A stretch of 64,000 nt of DNA from Marinisporobacter sp. (GTDB taxonomy: Bacteria > Bacillota > Clostridia > Peptostreptococcales > Thermotaleaceae): assembly GCA_025210525.1 (NCBI GenBank), contig JAOARP010000047.1:759357-823356 (forward strand), given 5' to 3'. The notes beneath the pieces were generated by a model, which worked only from the letters and a program-made list of their open reading frames with translations, searched no databases and was not told the DNA's origin. Every line of letters starts with the position of its first letter. Position 1 is the stretch's first letter. Of the stretch, positions 1-7,919 are shown piece by piece. Both the position numbers and the translations under genes were made by a program.

Positions 1-364
1 TATGCCAATATAACACATAAAATCCTTTTTTGAAAATATCTTTATAATCCATTTTTATTTGTAAATACTTTTCGATTTCCATCCCTTCTAATTTTTCTTT
101 TACTTCATCAAAGGTCACATAATACATAGTGTAGATAAGATCATCTTCATTAATCTCTAAATTATAATATTTTTCAAAAGCCTTCAATGCTTTTTTCTTT
201 AATTCTTCTTCTTCGAAATTTTCTAGAGGTTTCTTTGGGGTTAAATTCTCTTCTTTTTCTATTTGATCAATCATCAATTGATTCTTTTTTATTTCAGAAA
301 AATTTTCACAGCCCACAAGGAGGAGCATACTAATCAATAGTAGCAGAATTATTTTCTGATTCAT
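1..364 (-). CDS. Small lipoprotein, 3' end cut by window edge
   Basis: This frame is open from an ATG at 364 to the left edge (121 codons visible). It starts with a lipoprotein signal: two residues before a Lys, a hydrophobic Ile/Leu run, then the lipobox LVGC with Cys at about residue 19, so it should be anchored on the outer face of the membrane. The mature part is rich in Glu and Lys, and I recognise no domain. An AAGGAGG lies 9 nt upstream of the ATG, and the gene overlaps the 3' end of the histidine kinase gene by 35 bp. It is therefore translationally coupled to the two-component operon. An accessory or sensor lipoprotein for that kinase is a guess from position only. Confidence 0.75.
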   Translation of the reverse strand, partial: MNQKIILLLLISMLLLVGCENFSEIKKNQLMIDQIEKEENLTPKKPLENFEEEELKKKALKAFEKYYNLEINEDDLIYTMYYVTFDEVKEKLEGMEIEKYLQIKMDYKDIFKKGFYVLYWH

Positions 365-1796
365 CTATCTCATCCTCCTTATCTTTAAATATGATTTTTA
401 TAGAAGTTCCTTTATGAATTATGCTATTTATTTTTAGGACAGCTCCATGTACTTCTACAATTCTTTTACAAATAGATAAACCTAATCCTGCTCCATGGTT
501 AGCTCTTGTTCTCGCTTTATCCACCATGTAAAAAGGTTCTAAGATTTTATCTATATGCTCTTTAGGAATACCTATCCCCTCATCCTTTACTTCAAGAATC
601 ATTTTTTCTTTTTCCTTTGACAAATTCAGATAAATTTTCGTATCCCTTTCTGAAGCTTTATAAGCATTATCAATTAAATTAGAAAGGAGTATTTGAATTA
701 AATTTTTTTCAATCATCCATTCAATAGGCTCTGCATCCATTAAAATTTCTATATTTTTTTCCTTCAGCTTTGGTTGCATAACCTTTTTTATCTGAATAAG
801 CAGCTTCTTTATATTTACCTTTTCCTTATTAAAAGCTTCTCTTCTCAGTACAATCAAATCCATCAAGTCAAAAGATAACTCCTCTAATCTTTTTCCCTCT
901 TGATAAATAAAATTTAATGATTCATAAAAGGTTTCTTCATCACATTTGGTAGTTCTTAAAAGATTAGCATAGCCAATAATAGAGGTTAAAGGTGTTTTTA
1001 ATTCATGGGTAAAGTTATCAATAAATCTTTCTTTTTCAAGATTATTTTTTTCTAATTGGTGAATATTTTCTTCTACAGCTTCTGCCATTAGATTAAAGTT
1101 TTCTGCCAATATACCTAATTCATCTTTTGTATTTAAATTTACTCTTTCATGATAATTTCCCTTTGTAATTCTTTTTGTAGCTCTCATCAGTTTTTTAACA
1201 GGTTTTGAAATCAATCGACTAATAAAAAACATGAAAATAGAAAAAACAACTATAGCAATTCCTTCTAACTGAAAGAAAAAATCATATTGTTCCTTCTTTT
1301 GTTCATAAATACTAGAAATATCTCTCATATAGGTAAGCTTAAAAGTACTTCCATTGATTTCTATTAAATTTGTTATAAATATATATGTATTCTTTCCTAG
1401 ATCTCTGATGATCGTTCTTCTTTCATTGATTTTTTCTATCTTTATTTCTTCACGATGTTTAGGTAATGCAAAATCTATATTACTATAAATTTCTTGATTT
1501 TTTTTATCTAATATTTCTAAATAAATCCCATTAGATTTTTTTGTATAATCATCTGCAAATTTATAGATGATTTTCCGATTAAAATCTGATAAGTCAATAT
1601 ATCTATCTAATGTTCTAAAGGCAGGTAAACTCGTATCTACTCCTGAATAAATAGTCAACGCTTCATTAAAGCATCGGTTCACTTCCCTTTTTAGTGAAGC
1701 ATTGTGATTTTTTTCAATAAATATGATCCCTGCAAGGTTAAAGATCAAGATAAACAAAATAAGAGTAAAAATATATAACTTTTGCCAAAGCTTCAT
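330..1796 (-). CDS. Membrane sensor histidine kinase, HAMP/HisKA/HATPase
   Basis: Inner-membrane sensor kinase of 488 aa. Its order is TM1 (about 6-26), an extracellular sensor region of roughly 150 residues, TM2 (about 179-196), HAMP, a dimerisation domain with phospho-acceptor His 264 in the motif FTHELKTPL, and a C-terminal ATPase domain with the N box NLIDNAYKA, G1 DEGIGIP and G2 GAGLGLS. The chosen ATG at 1796 has GGAGG 7 nt upstream and lies one base after the response regulator stop. A TTG 24 nt further upstream has no comparable site. It should phosphorylate the OmpR-type regulator encoded just upstream. The sensed signal is unknown. Position next to the transporter and propeller-lipoprotein genes suggests it reports on their substrate or on envelope stress. 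Confidence 0.93.
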   Translation of the reverse strand: MKLWQKLYIFTLILFILIFNLAGIIFIEKNHNASLKREVNRCFNEALTIYSGVDTSLPAFRTLDRYIDLSDFNRKIIYKFADDYTKKSNGIYLEILDKKNQEIYSNIDFALPKHREEIKIEKINERRTIIRDLGKNTYIFITNLIEINGSTFKLTYMRDISSIYEQKKEQYDFFFQLEGIAIVVFSIFMFFISRLISKPVKKLMRATKRITKGNYHERVNLNTKDELGILAENFNLMAEAVEENIHQLEKNNLEKERFIDNFTHELKTPLTSIIGYANLLRTTKCDEETFYESLNFIYQEGKRLEELSFDLMDLIVLRREAFNKEKVNIKKLLIQIKKVMQPKLKEKNIEILMDAEPIEWMIEKNLIQILLSNLIDNAYKASERDTKIYLNLSKEKEKMILEVKDEGIGIPKEHIDKILEPFYMVDKARTRANHGAGLGLSICKRIVEVHGAVLKINSIIHKGTSIKIIFKDKEDEIDESENNSATID

Positions 1797-1797
1797 A

Positions 1798-2454
1798 TTA
1801 GTCCTCCAATCGATAGCCAATCTTATAAATGGTTTTGATGTGATTGCTTAGACCTAGCTTTTGTCTAAGAGCTTTAATATGCATATCTACCGTTCTAGTC
1901 CCACCATAATAGCTCATATCCCACACGCTTCCTAATATTTGTTCTCTAGATAGAGCCCTATTTTTATTTTGAATGAGTAAACATAATAATTCATATTCCT
2001 TTGGAGATAGTTCAATTGTATCGTCAGATTTTTTTACTATTCTCTCTTCTAGATATATTTTTATATCCTTAAAGCTAAGTACTTTTTCATTTTTTCCATA
2101 TCTTCTTAAGACTACTTCAATCCTTGCTAAAAGCTCTATTGCTTCAAAGGGCTTGACCATATAATCCTCTGCACCTAATTTTAATCCATTAACTTTATCA
2201 AATACAGATTTCTTTGCTGTTAAAAATATGACCGGTATATTTTTATGTTTAATTTTTCCCATGATTTCAAAGCCATCTACTAAAGGCAACATCACATCCA
2301 AAATAATCAAATCAAAATTTTCTTTTTCTATGACTTCTAAAGCCTTTAATCCATCCATAACCTTTTTTGTTTCATAATTTGCTATCTTTAAATTGATTTC
2401 TATTAATTTAGCTATTGCTAAATCATCCTCTACAATTAATATTTTTTTCTTCAA
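1798..2454 (-). CDS. OmpR/PhoB-family response regulator
   Basis: Response regulator of 218 aa. The receiver domain has the acidic pair in IVEDD, phospho-acceptor Asp 53 in LIILDVMLP and conserved Lys 101 in VKPF. A C-terminal winged helix of the OmpR type follows (ELSPKEYELL and GTRTVDMHIKALRQKLG are typical). I place the start at a TTG at 2454, with GGAGGGG 9 nt upstream. The frame stays open to 2496, but without a site. The next gene, its kinase, starts one base after the stop. Regulators of this family bind direct repeats spaced about 11 bp. Such repeats lie upstream of the propeller lipoprotein gene and of the ATPase operon, so these are its likely targets (inference). Confidence 0.93.
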   Translation of the reverse strand: MKKKILIVEDDLAIAKLIEINLKIANYETKKVMDGLKALEVIEKENFDLIILDVMLPLVDGFEIMGKIKHKNIPVIFLTAKKSVFDKVNGLKLGAEDYMVKPFEAIELLARIEVVLRRYGKNEKVLSFKDIKIYLEERIVKKSDDTIELSPKEYELLCLLIQNKNRALSREQILGSVWDMSYYGGTRTVDMHIKALRQKLGLSNHIKTIYKIGYRLED

Positions 2455-2494
2455 AAGTTCTTTCCCCTCCTGATTTTTATATAATTGAAATGAC

Positions 2495-2523
2495 AAAATA
2501 AAGCTATTTTTTAGCTTTATTTT
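2495..2523 (-). terminator. Hairpin after propeller lipoprotein 1
   Basis: Perfect 11-bp stem (AAAATAAAGCT, 7-nt loop, AGCTTTATTTT) between the first propeller/solute-binding gene and the response regulator. The 3' arm ends in a T run. A hairpin with the same AGCT core follows the paralogous gene, at 5459-5490. Probably a partial terminator or processing hairpin that lowers read-through into the two-component genes. Confidence 0.6.
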
Positions 2524-2547
2524 ATCATTTTTATTTCAACAAAACTT

Positions 2548-4758
2548 TTATTCATTCATATAAGTTGAAATTTTATTATCTAATGTTTTGATTAACTCTT
2601 CTTGTGTCATTTCCTTAGCAAAATATTTTCTTATAGCTTCCTTCAAAATTTTATTAATTTGTGGATCTACACTTGTATTAATGGTCACATTCTCAGTAGC
2701 ATCCTTTATATTTTCAATATTTTCATCTGTTAATGCAGCTGGATTTAATTCGCCATCTTCAGTTGCAATCACCATTACGTTATCTCCCATATTTTTTAAT
2801 TCTTCTAATTGCTTTTCTGAAGATTTTTTATTCATTTCAATCCCCGTATAAAAGCCATTATTATCTTTTTTTTCTTCATTTAAATATTTTAAAACTTCCC
2901 ACGCAAGTTCTTTGTTTTTTGAATTAGCATTCATTCCATATGCATTAGCCATAAATGTATACCCACCCTTTCCACTACTTCTTGGGTATGGATAAAGCTT
3001 AAAATTTCCAATCATATTTTTCAATAGGGGTATAAACATAAAGGATATTTCTGATTGATTCATAAAAGCAATTTTCCCATTTGTTCCTTGATACATATTC
3101 ATTCCCTCTATATCCATTCCTGTTACATTTTCATCTATCAGCTTTTCATCACAAATAGTTTGTACATCTTTTAATAAAACTTTAAAGCTTTCACTATTAA
3201 AATTTGTCTTTTTATTTTCATCATCAATAAATTGATCTTGCTCTCCTACAAAAAACATTTCAAATATTTCTTCTTTTTCCATATTAGGTAATCCATAAAC
3301 ACCTTTTTCCTTCGAAAGCTCTCTTAATATATTGATAAAGCTTTCTCTATTCCAATGATCTTGATCGATCTTTATATTCTTTTGATCTAATAAATCTTGA
3401 TTTGCCATTAAACTTCCTAATTTAAAACTAATAGGGAATAAATAATAACTCCCATTTATTTTTATATTCTCAAATACATTTTTATGGTAATTTTTCATAT
3501 TGAAAGCTGTATCTTTTTCTAAATAGCTACTTAAATTCTCAAACACACCACTATTTACATATTTTTCTATAGGTAAATAAGCTGTTGGAATTAAGTCATC
3601 TCCTTTTCCTGAAATAATATCTGTATTCATCTTTTTCAAGTAATCTGAAAGATACTCTTCTTTATACTCATACTGATTAATTTTTATAATCGTATCTGGA
3701 TGCTCCTTCATATAACTACTGATTTTTCCTCGTAATTCCATAGCTTCCATTTCTGTATTCACACCAATCGTAAGTACTTTTTTCTTACTCTCTGGTTTAG
3801 TTCCTTCCTTTTTATTGAACACAGCAATAGCTGAAGCATATTCTTTACTTCCCATTTCACTATAACTCATATACATATTTCCTTCGTTATTCACAGCAAA
3901 GCCACTTATAAATATATTTTTTGTGAAAACCTGAGCATCTTCAACGCTTATTATTGTCTTTAAAAAATTTCCTTCTAAATCAAAAGCTTTAATCGTATCA
4001 GCTCCTGTTGTGTATAATAAAGTCTCTGCCTTAGGGTCATATCCTAAAAATCCTATAAATTGCTCCCCATCTATTTTTTTCTTATAAAGATCCTCTTGAG
4101 ATCCTATTTCTCTTTTCACTAAATAGGTTTCTCTATTTTCATCTAAGATGATGGCATACAAAATATTTTTCACCTTCACAAAATCCTTCACCATTTCACT
4201 TACTAAAGTATTTATCAATTCTCCCTTTTGATCGATCTCTATAATTTGATTGCTATCATTTTTATAAATGAAATTATTATTTTCATTTACATATAACTTT
4301 GACATACTATTATATCCAAATTCTCCCTGATCATTTTTAGCAATATCAATCTTTTCTATGACTTTTCCTTTTTCATCAAACTTCCAAATCTCATGGCTCA
4401 TCTTTTGATCTTTTTGTTTTATCATCATTGAAGATTTCATTTCTATAAACAAATTCTTTTCTTGATCTATTCCTATACTTATAGGATTAATAGCTGTATC
4501 TTTTTGTATTTCTAATTCAAGTTTTTTTGTAAGCTTTCCCTTTGAATCATATTGCTGAATTATATTTTGATTTACCAAAACATATAAATTTCCTTCTTCA
4601 TCATTGGTTATTCCCATAATATTTCCATCTACTTTTTCAAAAGCTTCTTCTTCATAGTAGCATCCTTTTGTTAAAGCATTATTTTTTCCACAGCCTACTA
4701 ATGAAAAGAGCATGGTACATATTAATAAAAAGCAAATTCTTTTTCTCACTTTCTTCAT
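2548..4758 (-). CDS. Propeller/extracellular solute-binding fusion lipoprotein 1
   Basis: Surface lipoprotein of 736 aa. The signal peptide ends in the lipobox LVGC with Cys 23. Residues of about 35-325 form repeated short beta units of the type DEEGNLYVLV and YDSKGKL, as in NHL/SMP-30-like propellers. From about 330 a family-1 solute-binding domain begins (KKVLTIGVNTE, then YLKKMNTDI and later NAYGMNANSKNKELAWEVLKYL). Such domains normally feed MalFG-type importers, and two such permeases with an ATPase lie upstream in the same cluster. The start has AAGGAG 5 nt upstream. It is paralogous along its whole length to the protein at 5597-7804. The fused propeller is unusual for a sugar-binding protein; it may bind polymer or peptide, or relay occupancy to the kinase. 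Ligand unknown. Confidence 0.85.
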   Translation of the reverse strand: MKKVRKRICFLLICTMLFSLVGCGKNNALTKGCYYEEEAFEKVDGNIMGITNDEEGNLYVLVNQNIIQQYDSKGKLTKKLELEIQKDTAINPISIGIDQEKNLFIEMKSSMMIKQKDQKMSHEIWKFDEKGKVIEKIDIAKNDQGEFGYNSMSKLYVNENNNFIYKNDSNQIIEIDQKGELINTLVSEMVKDFVKVKNILYAIILDENRETYLVKREIGSQEDLYKKKIDGEQFIGFLGYDPKAETLLYTTGADTIKAFDLEGNFLKTIISVEDAQVFTKNIFISGFAVNNEGNMYMSYSEMGSKEYASAIAVFNKKEGTKPESKKKVLTIGVNTEMEAMELRGKISSYMKEHPDTIIKINQYEYKEEYLSDYLKKMNTDIISGKGDDLIPTAYLPIEKYVNSGVFENLSSYLEKDTAFNMKNYHKNVFENIKINGSYYLFPISFKLGSLMANQDLLDQKNIKIDQDHWNRESFINILRELSKEKGVYGLPNMEKEEIFEMFFVGEQDQFIDDENKKTNFNSESFKVLLKDVQTICDEKLIDENVTGMDIEGMNMYQGTNGKIAFMNQSEISFMFIPLLKNMIGNFKLYPYPRSSGKGGYTFMANAYGMNANSKNKELAWEVLKYLNEEKKDNNGFYTGIEMNKKSSEKQLEELKNMGDNVMVIATEDGELNPAALTDENIENIKDATENVTINTSVDPQINKILKEAIRKYFAKEMTQEELIKTLDNKISTYMNE

Positions 4759-4791
4759 CCTTTCTCCTTTTTCGTTATCATAATTGAAAAA

Positions 4792-4820
4792 ATAATTATT
4801 TCATCTGTTGAAATAATTAT
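4792..4820 (-). promoter_or_regulatory. Perfect inverted repeat over -10/+1 of lipoprotein 1
   Basis: Two perfect 12-bp arms (ATAATTATTTCA and its complement, 5-nt loop) lie just upstream of the first propeller lipoprotein gene. They overlap the predicted -10 and are followed on the coding strand by a run of five T. It may be an operator, or an attenuator hairpin for transcripts starting further upstream. The promoter of the msmX operon has a comparable palindrome at the same place. Confidence 0.6.
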
Positions 4821-4870
4821 ACTTTAGAGACTTGTAGAAAGTTTATGTTTTTTGTAAAGAAATTGTAAAT
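4816..4870 (-). promoter_or_regulatory. Direct-repeat-activated promoter of lipoprotein 1
   Basis: A 20-bp box (plus strand TTTGTAAAGAAATTGTAAAT, 4851-4870) contains TTGTAAA twice, 11 bp apart. It is followed 29 nt downstream by a perfect -10 TATAAT (4821-4816). The -35 position matches consensus poorly, as expected for a promoter needing an activator. The identical box with identical spacing to a -10-like GATAAT occurs at 15168-15222. The likely activator is the OmpR-family regulator encoded at 1798-2454 (inference). Confidence 0.65.
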
Positions 4871-4905
4871 AAAAGAATTCTTTGATCCTTCTCTTTCCAT
4901 CTAAC

Positions 4906-5421
4906 TTACCTTTTTTTTAGTCTGATCTTATCACTAACCATCCCGTAGGATAAGCATAAAATAACTGTTGCTAATACATATAAATTCACTTCACATTTTG
5001 TGCTATAAAGAGCCATTAAAGCTATTAATCCTCCACAAAGAGTTATTGGAATACCCTTATATACCCCTTCAAAATCTACAACATTGTATCTAGCTAATCG
5101 TATAGTACCGCAAATAACGAAAATTAATGTAACACCAATTCCTATCCTTCCAATTCCTATTAAATTCAAATTCCATATAAGTACTGCTGGTGCTACACCA
5201 AAAGAAATTAGATCACATAATGAATCTAGTTCTTTTCCAAAATCACTCACTACATCTAATTTTCTTGCTAATTTTCCATCCATTCGATCCATTATCCCTG
5301 CAAGAATAATTAATACGGATGCTATAGTATAGTTTTCTCTAAATACTGAAAGAATTGCTAATATACCTAGTACCAAGTTCAACAGTGTAAATATATTAGG
5401 AATTTGTTTTTTATATTTCAT
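4906..5421 (-). CDS. pssA: CDP-diacylglycerol-serine O-phosphatidyltransferase
   Basis: Integral membrane enzyme of 171 aa that makes phosphatidylserine from CDP-diacylglycerol and L-serine. It shows the complete CDP-alcohol phosphatidyltransferase motif D48-G49-x2-A52-R53-x8-G62-x3-D66-x3-D70, the catalytic signature of this family, plus several membrane segments. A GGGGAG site precedes the ATG. Length and sequence fit the short bacterial PssA type. It lies between the two propeller lipoprotein genes on the same strand, an odd place. Its partner psd is at 19417-20310, although the two are often adjacent in Firmicutes. Another CDP-alcohol transferase is possible, but PssA is most likely. Confidence 0.88.
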   Translation of the reverse strand: MKYKKQIPNIFTLLNLVLGILAILSVFRENYTIASVLIILAGIMDRMDGKLARKLDVVSDFGKELDSLCDLISFGVAPAVLIWNLNLIGIGRIGIGVTLIFVICGTIRLARYNVVDFEGVYKGIPITLCGGLIALMALYSTKCEVNLYVLATVILCLSYGMVSDKIRLKKR

Positions 5422-5458
5422 TGATTTCTCCCCTCTTTATATGAATTCATCTATATAC

Positions 5459-5490
5459 CAAAATGAAGCTATGCTTCTAGCTTCATTTTG
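5459..5490 (-). terminator. Hairpin after propeller lipoprotein 2
   Basis: Perfect 12-bp stem (CAAAATGAAGCT, 8-nt loop, AGCTTCATTTTG) between the second propeller lipoprotein gene and pssA. It is related in sequence and place to the hairpin at 2495-2523, so the gene duplication probably carried its 3' hairpin along. There is no strong T run after the stem. Confidence 0.55.
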
Positions 5491-5596
5491 ATATTTAAAG
5501 AAATTCCGTATCATTTAGTTTTATCCTTTATACAAGCTTAACCCTTTTCCTGTATAAAATTTATATTTATCCCAATTCCCCTTTTATATCAATCTT

Positions 5597-7804
5597 TTAT
5601 TCATTTAGATAAGTTGAAATTTTACTATCTAATATCTTGATCAGCTCTTCTTCCGTCATTTCCTCAGCAAAATATTTTTTCATCTCTTCTTTTAAAATTT
5701 TGTTGATTTGTGGATCAATTGTTTTATTAATAGCCATCCCATCTAAGGCATCTTGTACATTTTTAACTTCCTCCTCTCTTAATGGAAATGCATACCATAC
5801 CGTATCTTCAAGATAAATAGATTCTTTCTTTTCTATTTTTTTCATTTCTTCTAATGATTTTTTCATAAGTTTTTTATTCATTCCCATTGAGAAAAAATAT
5901 TCTTCTTTATTGCCATTATCACGATTTAAGTATTTTAGAAAATCCCAAGCAAGGTCTTTATTCTTTGAATTTCCATTGATTCCATAAGCACTAGCTGTAA
6001 ATACATATCCACCTTTTTTATCACTAGTTGGATAAGGATAAAGCTTAAAGCTTTCTATTATATTTTTCATCTCTGACAAATTCATAAGAGCAATATTGGA
6101 CTGATGAATAAAACCAATTTTCCCCTTTGTTCCTTTATACATTGTCATTCTATCCATATTTTCATCTACTAGTTTCTCATCATAAATAGCTTGTATATCC
6201 TTTAATAAATCTTTGAAGCTCTCATGATTAAAGTTTGTCAATTTATTTTTGTAATCAATAAATTGATCCCTATCCCCTGTAAAGAAGATCTCAAATAACT
6301 CTTCTTTAGATATTTTAGGAATTCCATAAACGCCATTTTCCTTTGAAAGCTCTCTAAGTACATTGATAAAACTTGCTCTATCCCAATTGTTCTTTTCAAT
6401 ATTTATATTTTTAGCATTTAATAAAGCTTGATCTGCTACTAATGCTCCCATATTAAACTTATAAGGAAATGCATAATAGCTTCCATCTACTTTTAAACTC
6501 TCAAATATCTCTTCATAATAGTCTGCTATCTTGAAATCTTTATCTTTTTTCATATATTCATTTAGATTTTCAAATACGCCATTTTTTGCATATTTTCCCA
6601 TTGGTAGATAATCTGTTGGAATCAAATCATCTCCTTTTCCTGAAATAAGGTCTGTATTCATCTTTTTTAAATAATCTGAAAGAAATTCTTCTTTATAATT
6701 ATACTGATTTACTTTTATAATCACATCTGGATTTTTTTTCATGTACTCAGCGATTTTCCCTTTTAGTTCCATGCCCTCTATTTCTGTATTTACACCAATG
6801 GTTAGAATCTTTTTATTGCTCTTTGGTCTCGTTCCTTCTTTTTTATGAAATACTGCAATATTCGTGATAGGTTTTTGTTGTCCTTCACTACCCATTTCCA
6901 TATAACTCATATAGACAGTGCCTTCATTGTCTACAGAAAATCCAGTTGCATTTATATTCTTTGCAAATACAGAAGCACTCTCCACATCTACTACTGTTTC
7001 TAAGAAATTTCCTTCTATGTCAAAGGCTTTGATCTCTTCGGCTCCTGTTGTATATAATAAATTTCCCTCTTTAGGGTCATATCCTAAAAATCCTGTAAAT
7101 TGTTCCCCATCAATTCTTTTGCTATATGCAAAATCCTGTGAGCCTATCTCTTTTTTAGCTAAATAAGTTTCTCTATTTTCACTTTCTATAAGGATATATA
7201 GGCTATTTTTGACCTTTACAAAATCTTTTACATTTTCACTTACTAAAGTGTTTACTAATACTCCTGTTTTATCTACTTGAATAATTTGATTTCTATCATT
7301 TTTATAAATGAAAGCATCTTTTTCATTTATGTAAAGCTTTGAAAGACCATTTCTTCCCCATCCATCCTGATCATTTTTAGTAATATCAATTTTTTCTACT
7401 GTTTTTCCATTCTCATCAAGCTTCAAAATATCATGAATGAGCTTTTTCTCAGGTGGTCCAAACTCTTTTACCTCTACATAAAGATTTTTTTCCTGATCTA
7501 TTCCCAAACTTAAAGGCATTATTGCTGCATCTTTTCCTATTTCTAACTGGACTATTTTTATAAATTTTCCCTTTGCATCATATTTCCTAAGAATATTTCG
7601 ATTCACCAACACATAAAAATTCCCTTCTTCATCATTGGTTACCCCCAAAATATCCCCCTTTATTTCTCCTCCATCCATTTTTTCAAAGGCTATTTCTTCG
7701 TAATAAAAACCCCCCTTTGAATCATTATTTTTTCCACATCCTACTAATGAAAAGAGCATCGTACACATTAATAGGAAGCAAATTCCCTTTTTCATTTTTT
7801 TCAT
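5597..7804 (-). CDS. Propeller/extracellular solute-binding fusion lipoprotein 2
   Basis: Surface lipoprotein of about 735 aa and paralogue of the product of 2548-4758, with the same lipobox (LVGC), the same propeller-like repeat half (DEEGNFYVLV, YDAKGKF) and the same C-terminal family-1 solute-binding half (KILTIGVNTE, NAKNINIEKN, SAYGINGNSKNKDLAWDFLKYL). I place the start at 7804, where the sequence lines up with the start of the paralogue. An ATG 9 nt further in has a better spaced AGAAAGG, and an upstream ATG at 7831 is also open. It lies downstream of the TolC-like gene and has its own conserved upstream element. Divergence of the two copies in the binding half suggests two ligands (inference). 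Confidence 0.85.
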   Translation of the reverse strand: MKKMKKGICFLLMCTMLFSLVGCGKNNDSKGGFYYEEIAFEKMDGGEIKGDILGVTNDEEGNFYVLVNRNILRKYDAKGKFIKIVQLEIGKDAAIMPLSLGIDQEKNLYVEVKEFGPPEKKLIHDILKLDENGKTVEKIDITKNDQDGWGRNGLSKLYINEKDAFIYKNDRNQIIQVDKTGVLVNTLVSENVKDFVKVKNSLYILIESENRETYLAKKEIGSQDFAYSKRIDGEQFTGFLGYDPKEGNLLYTTGAEEIKAFDIEGNFLETVVDVESASVFAKNINATGFSVDNEGTVYMSYMEMGSEGQQKPITNIAVFHKKEGTRPKSNKKILTIGVNTEIEGMELKGKIAEYMKKNPDVIIKVNQYNYKEEFLSDYLKKMNTDLISGKGDDLIPTDYLPMGKYAKNGVFENLNEYMKKDKDFKIADYYEEIFESLKVDGSYYAFPYKFNMGALVADQALLNAKNINIEKNNWDRASFINVLRELSKENGVYGIPKISKEELFEIFFTGDRDQFIDYKNKLTNFNHESFKDLLKDIQAIYDEKLVDENMDRMTMYKGTKGKIGFIHQSNIALMNLSEMKNIIESFKLYPYPTSDKKGGYVFTASAYGINGNSKNKDLAWDFLKYLNRDNGNKEEYFFSMGMNKKLMKKSLEEMKKIEKKESIYLEDTVWYAFPLREEEVKNVQDALDGMAINKTIDPQINKILKEEMKKYFAEEMTEEELIKILDSKISTYLNE

Positions 7805-7846
7805 CCTTTCTGTTTTTTTATTTGTCTTCATTTTACAGAAAAGACT

Positions 7847-7907
7847 CTTATAGAACCATTGATTTACCTTACAAATACATCTATAAACCTTACATTTCTG
7901 TCACATA
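7847..7907 (-). promoter_or_regulatory. Upstream element and candidate promoter of lipoprotein 2
   Basis: A 53-nt block (7855-7907) matches 15058-15110 at 44 of 53 positions without gaps. On the coding strand it reads TATGTGACA, then GTAAGG twice, 21 bp apart (two helical turns). The downstream repeat overlaps a possible -35 TTGTAA, spaced 16 nt from TATAAG at 852-847 of the 7-kb coordinate (7852-7847). This layout fits a regulator-activated promoter. Confidence 0.55.
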
Positions 7908-7919
7908 TTCTCTATACTT

